NCBI GenBank assembly: GCA_905250075.1
Contig: CAJNOP010000520.1
Location: 26,371 to 90,370, forward strand
DNA from: Rotaria sp. Silwood1
Taxonomy: Eukaryota; Rotifera; Eurotatoria; Philodinida; Philodinidae
Length of the DNA: 64,000 bases
Direction: 5' to 3'
Position 1 is the first letter of the stretch; each line of letters opens with the position of its first letter. Shown one piece after another: positions 48,236 to 58,584 of this stretch. The notes beneath the pieces are model-generated. The model did not search any database. It worked only from the letters and a program-made list of their open reading frames with translations, and was not told the DNA's origin. A program made the position numbers and the translations under genes.

Positions 48236-48302
48236 CACTCACACTCACACTCACATCCACACACACCCTCACACTCACACCCACACACCCACACCCACAC
48301 CC
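48236..48302. repeat. Single C-strand telomere-like tract
   Basis: CTCACA and CCCACA units on +, about 67 bp, without a G-rich arm to its left. An exception to the hairpin rule elsewhere in the window. Confidence 0.75.
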
Positions 48303-49046
48303 TAGAAACATCTTTTGTGCCATTTCTATCTTTAAAAAAACATGTGTAAATAACACATTTAATTGAGATTTTTCATCTGAGTATAGAGACCAGTAAGCAT
48401 TACTCTATTCACTGTCAATAGTTATTTTCTTCGAATTGCAAGAAAAATAAAACTCCTTGCGTACAGCTGTTGAGAAGCCTTACTTACTCATAATTTGAGT
48501 TTGATTGACTAGCAATTTTAACCATCATTGCTAGTGTGTTTCTTTAAAGAATTCTTTGGGAGCTTCATTCAACATGGTATTATTCTGGTTGTTATTTTAC
48601 AATGTTTTTATTTTGGTGGTTTTTATTTATTTTCAGAGATAAGTAAGGTCAAAAGCAATTGCTAGATTATGAAAGTATGAGCTTTAGCCATTATTGTACG
48701 TCCGTCATTTGAGCAAAAAAAACTGTTGATGTGTACATTAGAAGAATTACATACAATTTCTAAGATGCAAATAGACGAAATCAAAACAAAATCATATCTG
48801 CTATGGAGAAAGCATCCAAAGTCAGATCAGATTATAGATGTGGATTTCCTTATCACATGGCCACACTTACATAGATCAAGAGCATTCAAATTTTTAAATT
48901 ATCACTGATCTCATGTGTTCTTGTCAAATGTTGAAACATTTGATACTATGGTTTGTTTCGATGATGTTTTTTTTTCTAGATTTCAAGGACTAGAAGATGA
49001 AATCATATTCATCTACTTGTGAATACAAATGAATAAGTTGTTGTTA

Positions 49047-50012
49047 CAGGGTGTCTCATAAGTTGTGGCAGATTTTTTTAAATCTAATTTTTGATGATAA
49101 TGAATACAAATTAAACTCAAACTTATACATATGACACGGCTTAGCATGTACTTTTATTTCATATATTTTATTTGGATTAGATCATTGAATATACAAGAAA
49201 ATAAACAAATTCAATGAACATACCCTCCATTGACAAATATCAAAAGTCTGCATTTTTTCGCTACTTTGTTAGTTTTTTCTCCAATTACTATTCCTATGGG
49301 AGTAAGTTTTTACAAAAGAAATCACACATTCTGATAGCACTTGAAATGCTCTATGATATTATGTATTAATACAGTGTCTTAAATTTAAGTAGCGAAAAAA
49401 AATGCAAATTTTTTGGGCTAGTCGATTCGGAGTATATTCATTGTATTCAATTTTATTTCAATCTATAAACGCAAGAAAATAAGTAAATAGACAGGGTGAT
49501 AGAGAATTTTAAGCTCTATCAGAATCTATAGTTACTTTTTCATACAGATCATTCTATACGGATGAAAAATTTTTAAAACTAGTTTTGATGACGAAGGAAA
49601 GATCAAGTCTGGGAATCTGGACATGAGGGTGCCTTCGTTGTCTTCAATTTATTTTGGTAATGAAAAGGTCAAAACTAAAACCTAATTCTACAGAATGATA
49701 GAAAACTCCGCGAGCTTTCAGAATATGTAATTAGTTTTAAAATAACTTATTTTTATAGTGACAATATATGAGAAATACAGAGTGAAACTTTTGTCGGGGT
49801 ATATATATTGTAACACATTGATGGTGTGCTTATTTTGCACATGTACCAATTTCTTTATTTTTTTGTATATCCAATGATTAAATTCAAATAAAATATATGA
49901 AATAAAAGTACATGTTAAGTTGTATGATACGTGTAAGTTTGAGTTTGATTTGTATTCATTATCATCAAAAATTAGATTTAAAAAAATCTGCCACAACTTA
50001 TGAGACACCCTG
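49047..50012. mobile_element. MITE-like element F, 966 bp, ~160-bp terminal inverted repeats, TA duplication
   Basis: Left CAGGGTGTCTCATAAGTTGT and right ACAACTTATGAGACACCCTG are perfect complements; the inverted match covers about 49047-49205 and 49855-50012 with few mismatches. TA flanks both ends. The interior contains a solo arm of element A (49490-49745), so one element is nested in another. No transposase frame. Confidence 0.85.
49490..49745. mobile_element. Solo arm of fold-back element A, nested in element F
   Basis: Matches the right arm of element A (22246-22510) along its length: GGTGATAGAGAATTT, AAGCTCTATCA, AACTAGTTTTG, GGGAATCTGGACATGAGG, and the terminal CTTTCAGAATAT. Another diverged end is at 25375-25420. 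Confidence 0.72.
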
Positions 50013-50014
50013 TA

Positions 50015-52240
50015 ATAGAAAGGACTTTCTGGCCAACCACCTGTTTATGAATTCTTTCTCACTAATGCATTTCTTTTTCTTCTCTAATAATACATGACTT
50101 TGCAGAACAAGAACATATAAGCACTCTCTTCTATAAATATTCGATGATAATTAACATTAAGAGCAGAAGCAGATATTGTTCTGTCTTAAACCATTTTTTT
50201 AGCGCAGTTCTCCCAGAGAAACATTTGAATTTCCTGAGAATGAACGTTCAACTAGGAAAAAAAAGTGATATAGTTGTTTGCATGATACGAACACAAGTCA
50301 ATGCCTGAGTATCATTTTATTTCAGAATAATTCTACTCGCAAGGACATCATGGAAATCAAGTTTTACCATTATTCTTCATCAGAAACACAAGAACAATCA
50401 ATCCAAATCTTTTATTAAGTTCCTGAAAATAATACATAACTATAAACAAGAATCTGAAACCACAAGCTTTCTATTTTTTGAATACATTTTTCCGAAGAGA
50501 AGGAATGCTTCTTCTCAAAAACTGCAGCTATCAAGTTAGGGATCATTTTGCGGCTCGCACACATGTTTTCTTCTGCTAATGAGCAGCATTATAACTTACT
50601 GTTGAAAACTAAGCTTTATTCAATAAATGAATGTTTTTTCGTTGTATTTATTTCTCTTTTGGGCCAAGATTGTTTTTTTTATTATGTAGACTAATTCTGG
50701 CAGCTGATTAACTAGCTTATGTATAAGTATGAGTCTCACAAGTTGATTATTGATGAAAACCAGTTCAATTGTAACGCATGATTCAGTGTCAAGTTTCTCA
50801 TAAGTAGCAATAATCTCCAAGTTGATTACCCTCTATGACATATAAGTCACTTATGTTCAAACCTAACATTTAGTCAACACAATATCGATATATACGGAAA
50901 TATACATTATGAGGTAGATATGAATGAATCTAGCGGCGAACAACGAGCGGCTCTGTTTATTTTATGATGATTTAGTTTGGTATCAACTGAATTTTACTGT
51001 TTAAATAACAATAACTATGAGAATTTCGTTGTTTTAAACAATACCAAAAATCGATGCAGACATGTCTCTCGATAGTACCTATGATATTTTGCAGGCCACA
51101 CATACATTCTTCATTGTAGCTGTTGATTCAATTATTGATCAAGGTCTTGATTCGCTGGTTCCCTGTACAGCATCATTATTCCTGCTGTCCACTGCTTTGA
51201 ACTCGAAGTCATTCAATATTTCTATGCAGGAAAATTATAGAATGAGATATAATTTAGGTGCACAAAAATGTTTTCTCGTCAAAGAGAGTTCATCGCTAAC
51301 CATCTGTCAATCTATTCTCACTCATTAGTGTGTTTCTGCTTTCATCTTCACTCTTGTCTCGAGAAACAGTTATTGACTAGAAAATGATGAGAAAAAGAAA
51401 ATATCATTCTCTCTTATAATTATTTGAGAAAAATAAGCTCACTTGTGTATTCCAGTCTATCATGGAAATATTTTCATCCATATTGCATCTGAGATGCCTA
51501 TAAACAAAGTGCAAACCGAAGAAATCTTCTCAGTGATTGAATGAGATAGATAGAATTAGATGATTTACTGCTCTCTACTGTACTATAATGCAACTTCAAA
51601 AAAATGAACTTCTAAACTTTACATCATGATATGACAGATTCCTGTAGCACATTGAGAGTCAATAAGCAGATAGTCATTTCAAAGAATGATTCTCGAAAGT
51701 TCGTAAAGCTAAGTACTATCACTTCCACGAGCATTGAAATGGTGTTTATAATCAAATTTGTGCTGCTATCATTGTTGATCATTTTTGCTCCTCAATCATA
51801 CTATGCTAACTGGCATTAGTTTGAATACTCAGAATCATGCCTGAAGAACTTCACGTAAACTTGAGAAAAATGAAGATTTTTCGATATTCAGGGAAGACAA
51901 AAAGGTACTCTTACTTACATCTATCTTTTACTGTCACACTGGCCAAGCATGTAACGAGCATGCTTGACAGTATCGTACCCAAACTGTGCTCTTCAAAACA
52001 ACAGTAAAGTCCTGTTAAAGATATTAATTATGATTTCATTATCTTAAAAAGAAAGTACGCAAATGTAAACACAAAAAACTGCTTTTCTTCAGACGATGAC
52101 GTTCATCGATATGCATATATAAAATGCATTAAATAAATAATATTCTCTTTCAACCTTCTTTCCATTGTCTACCTCTGCAGTATTTAAATAACTACTGGAA
52201 ATAAAAGCATCAGCGTTTGAACCTTTGTTTTTCTACTTAT
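50015..52240. other. Stretch without a recognised gene
   Basis: Frames at 51062-51328 (+, 88 aa) and 51631-51819 (+, 62 aa) show no family motif. Nothing else supported. Confidence 0.4.
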
Positions 52241-52849
52241 GAGGGAACGTTCCCAAGTGATTAAAAGCTTTTGCGCTCATATGTCGCCCATTAGGTAGGG
52301 AACCACTAGATTAGAGAAACCTCCAAAGGTTTCGTGCCCATATTGAGATTTGACAGAGATATCTAATTTTTAGTGGATTTTCCCTGCTGGACCCTAGTTC
52401 TACAGCAAAATCATATTTTCGAATTTCGATCTGAAACTTTGCTCAAACGAAGGCTTCGATTAGAGTAGCTTATATAGAAAGTTTCAGTATTTTTGGACAT
52501 TGCATTTCCAAGGTATCAATTCTTGAAAATATAGGCACTTTTCTATAGATAACATGGATACTTTGAAAGATTGATACCTTGAAGATGCAATGTCCAAAAA
52601 TTCTAAAATTTTTTATACAAGCTACTCTAATCGAGGCCTTCATTTGGGCAAAGTTTCAGGTCGAAATTCGAAAATATGATTTTGCTGTAGAACTAGGGCC
52701 CAGCAGGGAAAATCTACTAAAAATTAGATATCTCTGTCAAATCTCAATATGGGCACGAAACCTTTGGAGGTTTCTCTAATCTAGTGGTTCCCTACCTAAT
52801 GGGCAACATATGAGCTCAAAAGCTTTTAATCACTTGGGAGCGTTCCCTC
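52241..52849. repeat. 609-bp near-perfect inverted repeat (hairpin G)
   Basis: Arms about 52241-52535 and 52555-52849 are reverse complements at high identity, e.g. GAACCACTAGATTAGAGAAA against TTTCTCTAATCTAGTGGTTC, with a loop of about 20 bp. The tip motif is GAGGGAACGTTCCC. The 66-aa frame in the right arm is not gene-like. Fold-back element, or a hairpin-RNA locus. Confidence 0.88.
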
Positions 52850-53676
52850 GTTAGGGACATTTTCCAGCACGATGTTCTTGAGGTTTAAAAAACATCTAAT
52901 CTAACAGCTGCTGAGCGTTTCATTGCATCTATAACAGCATTAGCATTACAAGCAAACGGTGTATGATTTTCTCTCATTTTTCTCAAACGAATAGACATGT
53001 TTGAGGACATAAGCAAATGACGTAGACTTTTATCATGAGCAGTATCTTTTACAGTATTCTACTTTTTTTCTCTTCACAGTCTTGAATTGAGTTGTTATTT
53101 CCATTCACTACATAGATAGATTTTTCTTCATGATCAAATAGTAAGTACCTTGAGATCAGCTCATGATACATTGAATCGACATTGTGATACGAGCTACTGA
53201 TTTGAACATCAAAGAGTCGTTGGTACACAAAATTTGTTATTCATCGACATCTCGTATGTGATGATCGATTAGATGTTGACAAAGTGTGCAACATATTAAC
53301 TACAGTTACCCATAGAATATTAGCAAGCTGCGGCTCATGACATTCTGTTACCTCATCTTCCAATTTTTTTGATTCAGTGCCATCAAAAATTATTCAATGC
53401 TCCGACAACTTAATTACATAGAAGATAAGAAGTACTAACTGTTGGCTGGAGAGCAACGTCTCAGATAATCATTTTCATATCATTTCAAAAGCAGTTATAT
53501 TTTTTATTTTGTCAATATTAAATGAAATAGAAAGCAATACTCACTAGTATCTAACGCATTTCATCTTGAGAACACTAGTCAGACGATAAGTAAAGTATTA
53601 TGATACTTAACGAATGTTATGTTTAAGTTCACGAACTCTGGGCTTCTATTGAACACGACATCATTCATTGGTAAAT
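52850..53676. other. Spacer upstream of the FG-GAP gene
   Basis: No gene recognised; presumed promoter region of the plus-strand gene that starts at 53678. Confidence 0.4.
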
Positions 53677-53677
53677 A

Positions 53678-56600
53678 ATGGAAGCAACGCCAGTTCCAGT
53701 CACGTACGTCTTTATTTTCTCTAATATCTCAGTCTTTTACTTTTTTTTCTGTGTAGAAGTGGAATAGCCAAACGAAAACCACTGGTTATCGTTGTTATGA
53801 TCATTGGTTTGGTTCTCATTGCTACAGTGACTGTCGTACCTGTGCTCTTAACTCGAGATAAGGGATCAATTTCGAATACAACTGCAGTCTCCTTCGGTAT
53901 GTCTGAATATATGTAGCTTGTCGATCGTCTACGTGAAATAACATTTCCATAGTTGTGCATAACGAAAACACTTCCCTTTCTTTTGTGCTGTCTCTTCTCT
54001 CAAACTAATACAGGAATCCAAAATTTCACGTGCAAATTTTTTGATATTCAATTTACTACCCAAAGTTCCAGGATATATCATAATTTGTGAAAACTCGTAA
54101 ATTCAAAACTTTCTCACTATGAGTTATAGTCAAACTGAGACACTGCTGAATATTATATAAAGTCCCGTGATTTTTCTTATTTCCTTGCAAAACGGCGCAT
54201 AATTCTCTCTCACACTTCGTATGATTCACAATCAAGATCGAAGACAATACTAATTACATATTGTTCAAAATTCGGCAAGATCTTTCCAGCTTTCATTAAG
54301 TTGCACATTCTTAAGGGGCAACCTGTAAGAGTAGAGAACAGCATTGTCTTAGTTATTCTTCATGAAAAACTTGTGATTTTGAGGCGCCGATCAAGCAATC
54401 AGTGACACAAAACGATCCATCTTGGGTTGGGAAGTAACATCACACGTATGTATTATGTCTGCTAGATACAACAATAGTGACAACCTCATTTTTATCAATC
54501 GCAAATACTTACACCATAAACAAAACAATAGTTTCGACAGATCAGTAGAAAGAATCAACGCAGACAAGATATCAGACCATGCTGCAACATCTCCTCATGT
54601 TATGAATGCTTTAACACATTTTAGGTGGCTCATCAACGACTTCTAGTAGTGGCACTTCCTTTACTACAACACTGGCGATGATTGACAGCACCAGTACTAC
54701 GGGAACATCATCGACGATGACCAGCACTGCCACTGCTGGAATGTTGACGATGATCATCACCACTAGTACTATTCAAACATCGACAATGGCCAGCATTACT
54801 ACCACTACTACAATGGCGATGATAACCAGTACCACCACTACTCAAACATCAACGATTACCACCAGCACTACTACTCAAACATCAACGATTATCGCCAGCA
54901 CTGCCANNNNNNNNNNAACGACGATGATGACCACCAGCACTACTACTCAAACATCAGCGATTACCCCTAGCACTACCGCTACTACAACAGCGATGATGAC
55001 CACCAGTACTACTACTCAAACATCAACGATTACCGCCAGCACTACAACTAGTACAACCGCGATGATGACCACCAGTACTATTACTGAAACATCGACGATG
55101 ACCAGCAGCACTACCATTACTGAAACATCGACCATGATCAATAGCTTCACCACCACCAGCGTATCAACGACGAGCACCAGCAGTATGACCGCGACTATCC
55201 CACGTTAGTGTTTATTATGTTGTGAGCAGACACTCGGTGTGTAAAGCCGAAGCAAATTCACAGAATTGCTCTGAAAGTTGAAGTAGCTATTGTTCAGGGG
55301 TTTATAAAATAATATGTTAGGATCGATGATATTTCTCTGGATTAAAACATGTTCGGAAAGAATCCAAAATGCATCGAGTAAGATAAGTAATTGTGCTGAA
55401 AGTCATATTTCATCAGGCCTTCATTTAGATGTGAAGTGAAAATCTTCAAATTGACAACTCTTGCACAGTGATATAAATGCTTACATCACACGAAACTTGG
55501 TATCACTAGAGAGAGACTAATTTTCTTGAAGAAAAAGTCATGTTTGGGAGCTTTGAATATTTCACTCTAAAAAATGAATGAATCTGTTGTTCTTTACTTT
55601 CAAGAGGATGCTTGCAGATTTACTTTCTTTCTTTAAGGAAGAGTGAAACTGGAATTGAGACTCTTGGGAAGGACCGGTCTATGTTTAGAATACAATCAAA
55701 AGAAAATATGGATTCTTAGTTTACAACGGCTAGTGAAGGTTTTTTCTGCTTTTGAAATCTTATATAAACCCTTTCTTCAAATCATAAACGGGAAATCGTT
55801 GATTGTCTTTGTGACATACGACGAAAAGCTTTCTACCTGTTTCAAGCTTATAAATCTTTTGGCCATCTGAAACTGTATGAAAACCGTTTTTCTTGCATTT
55901 CTTATTTATTCGAATTGTTTTGGATGCAGTCGAGTTTCTTATCTAATATTTATTTAACTTAACGTAAATCATGCTCATTGATTCTAGGTACTATTTGCCG
56001 CAATTTGTCATTCATCCAACATTTTTCATATAGCATAGGAAATATAACCTTTTCAGTTGCTCTCGGTGATCTCAATGGTGATAATCGGATGGATCTTATT
56101 CTTTCCAATTTTAATGAGAACGATATCTATGTTTTTCTTGGTAATGGCAACGGAAGCTTCAAATCACCAACAACTTTCATGACTCGCACAAATCCATATG
56201 GTGTCGCTATTGGTGACATCAATGGAGACAACCATCCAGATATAGCTGTTAGTCATATCGGCGATACTAGTGTTGGCATTTCACTAGGTGTTGGAGATGG
56301 CAGTTTCTTTTCGCAAAGTTCATTTGCCACTGGCTTCGCCCCAACTATGGTTTCGGTTCGAGATTTTAATGGTGATCAATACCTTGACTTGTTGGTTGTT
56401 AACAATGCTGGCAATACTGTTAGCATTCTGCTCGGTTATGGTAACGGTACTTTCGCTCCACAAAAAACTTTTAATACATACTTCTATCCTACCGTAGCCG
56501 TTGTAGCGGACTTCAATCATGATAATCGTTTAGATTTCGCTGTCACCAACTATGGTAGCAACAGTGTAAGTGTTCATCTAGGCTATGGGAATGGCACTTT

Positions 56601-57030
56601 CCGAACGCGAACGTCGTATAGCACCATGATCAATCCATGGGGATTAGCGGTGGGTGATTTGAATGGTGATCAACACATGGATCTACTCTCAGCCAATTGT
56701 GCAAATAGTACGATGAGTGTACTACTTGGGAATGGCAATGGCACCTTTCGAGCAGCTGTTAACTATATGATTGGAAGCTGTGCTTATGCACTCGCGATGG
56801 GTGACTTGAATGGTGATACTTACTTGGATGTCGTCGCTGTCGCAACCTTTTCTAATTATTTTAGTATATTTCTTGGTGATGGAACAGGCTCATTCTTCCA
56901 ATGGTGGTCTTTTGTTACAGATTACAATCCGACATCATTGGTTCTTTATGATTTGAATAATGATGGTCGACTTGATGTCGTAATTGGTCATTACACAGGC
57001 ACTGTATCAGTATTCCTAAATACATGCTAA
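53678..57030 (+). CDS. Membrane-anchored FG-GAP/VCBS beta-propeller protein with Thr/Ser-rich stalk
   Basis: Four exons joined in phase: 53678-53703, 53757-53896, 54625-55203, 55988-57030 (about 595 aa; a 10-N gap at 54907-54916 makes the stalk length uncertain). The N-terminus is short and basic (AKRKP), followed by one membrane span (LVIVVMIIGLVLIATVTVV), so type II topology with the rest outside. Exon 3 is almost only Thr/Ser with recurring TTTQTSTI blocks, a mucin-like O-glycosylation stalk. Exon 4 has about seven FG-GAP/VCBS blades, each with a calcium-binding loop DxNxDxxxD (GDLNGDNRMDL, GDINGDNHPDI) and GxGNGTF. The fold is integrin-alpha-like and probably binds an extracellular ligand (inference). 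Intron phases 2-1-1 equal those of the NHL gene. Confidence 0.83.
54678..55200 (+). repeat. Thr-coding minisatellite in the stalk exon
   Basis: Repeats of ACTACTACTCAAACATCAACG-like units encode TTTQTST blocks. The assembly gap of 10 N falls inside, as expected for a collapsed repeat; true copy number is unknown. Confidence 0.75.
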
Positions 57031-57134
57031 TGTCTAACAACTTTTCTTGGACTAAACTCAAAGAGAAGAAATTTCAACCAATATAGCTTAATCTAACTAT
57101 GCTTCATTCACTTGCTTATCTATCTTTTTCTCGA

Positions 57135-57140
57135 AATAAA
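57135..57140 (+). terminator. Polyadenylation signal AATAAA of the FG-GAP gene
   Basis: AATAAA about 105 bp after the stop at 57030. Confidence 0.5.
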
Positions 57141-57309
57141 CTATTAATAATAACGATCAAAGTATTCCTTTTTGAGGGATGGGATGGGGTGACTACCCCT
57201 GTGTTCCTACATATTAGAAGATCTTCTCATAAAACAAAGCCCACGTGCGAAGAATGACATAAAATTCATAATAAATGATAGTAGTTTTGTGAAAAAAGCT
57301 CGTCGTTTA

Positions 57310-57360
57310 GGGTGGGTGTGGGTTTCACTCTTCTCTTTCCCTACACTCACACCCACACCC
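57310..57360. repeat. Telomere-like hairpin 13
   Basis: GGGTGGGTGTGGGTTT, pyrimidine loop (CACTCTTCTCTTTCCC), ACACTCACACCCACACCC. It separates the FG-GAP gene from the broken F-box fragment. Confidence 0.82.
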
Positions 57361-57551
57361 TTTGTTTACATATGTCAAGATAGAATCATCTAAATAAAAA
57401 TAAATATCTCTAGAGAAATTAAAAATTAATAATGCAATATACAAATTTATACTATAGATTACTGAATTATCTACTCAGCCATATTATAAATGTAATATAA
57501 AAATGAATAATGTTGAATTTTTAATTATTTAGAATTAAAATAATAACTTAC

Positions 57552-57927
57552 CAATAAAGAGAGATATTGCATTTTCCATATCAATCTCATATAAACCAAG
57601 TCCATATAAATTAGGATAATTTGTAACACGAAGAATACGTTCCATAGATGTCGATTCAAGATCAAGCCATTTGATTTTATTACGAATTTCTGGTAAAATT
57701 TGTAAACAAAATCGGTCGAGTATTAGATCAGACAAACAATAGGTGGGATCATTCAAGAAAGTTATTAATGTTAAAGGAATTGTAAATATAGAATCATGTG
57801 AAATTCTATTGAATCGTTTGTTAACACCTATTAAAGAATACAATGTTTCGAAATGATATAACTTTTTAAAAATAATTATAAGAATTTCATCCAGTCAATC
57901 ATTTAGTTTAATCGATAATTCTTTCAT
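57552..57927 (-). pseudogene. F-box family fragment (bdelloid F-box/LRR-like), first exon only
   Basis: From an ATG at 57927 the frame reads MKELSIKLND, then TGA (57897-57895), then LDEILIIIFKKLYHFETLYS and LIGVNKRFNRI. The latter is the F-box pattern (LPDEIL..IF..L, LYSLxGVNKRFN) of a large bdelloid family, continuing with RFCLQILPEIRNKIKWLDLES. A GTAAG donor ends the exon at 57552, but no following exon is visible before hairpin 13. So the F-box N-terminus has a stop and the 3' part is missing: a truncated copy. Confidence 0.65.
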
Positions 57928-58584
57928 ATTTTTCTACGTTTTGATGTATTTGACCGATATCATCAATGAGAATAATATGACATACCTATCCTATAGTCTG
58001 AATCAACAATGAACAAATAATTGAATGAAATTATCTCTTTTTTCTGTTATTGTCATTCAAAATTTGTGACATGTTGAACATGCATAAGTGTTAGCTGCTG
58101 TTTTTATTTTGTTGAAAGAATTGTTTTATAAGACGAACAAAAAGTTTTGTTTTAATACTCTGTATTAATAGGTTAAATCATCCAACACAGAGATATCTTA
58201 TTCGTGAATTCTTACTATTTTTTTTTGTTGCTAGTAGTGATTGTATGCAATTACTGCTTTTTTAAATCCTTTTGATTCATAACTATTCGATTTAAATAAA
58301 AGCATAGAAAAACAAAGGAAAGGTTTGAGTGTCAAAAAGTCAAACTATCATTTGTTTTATTCTTAATCAATTGATATAATATCATTACAAAAGTCGCTCG
58401 ATCATCATATCATTATTAGCATTCATTCCAATCGTATACAGTTTGGAAAAAAAATATATCGAAAAAAAACTTTTAATGAAAAATAAAAAATACACAAGAT
58501 CTGATAGTGGAGAAGTATCTTTATTTATCAAACGAAATAAATCAATAAGATAAATATGGAGAACAGAAACTATATTATGAGTTT
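57928..58584. other. A/T-rich spacer
   Basis: No gene recognised between the F-box fragment and the 3' end of the Tudor gene. Confidence 0.4.

Noticed and set aside
54907..54916. Ten N bases as a biological feature
   Set aside because: An assembly gap inside a Thr-coding minisatellite.
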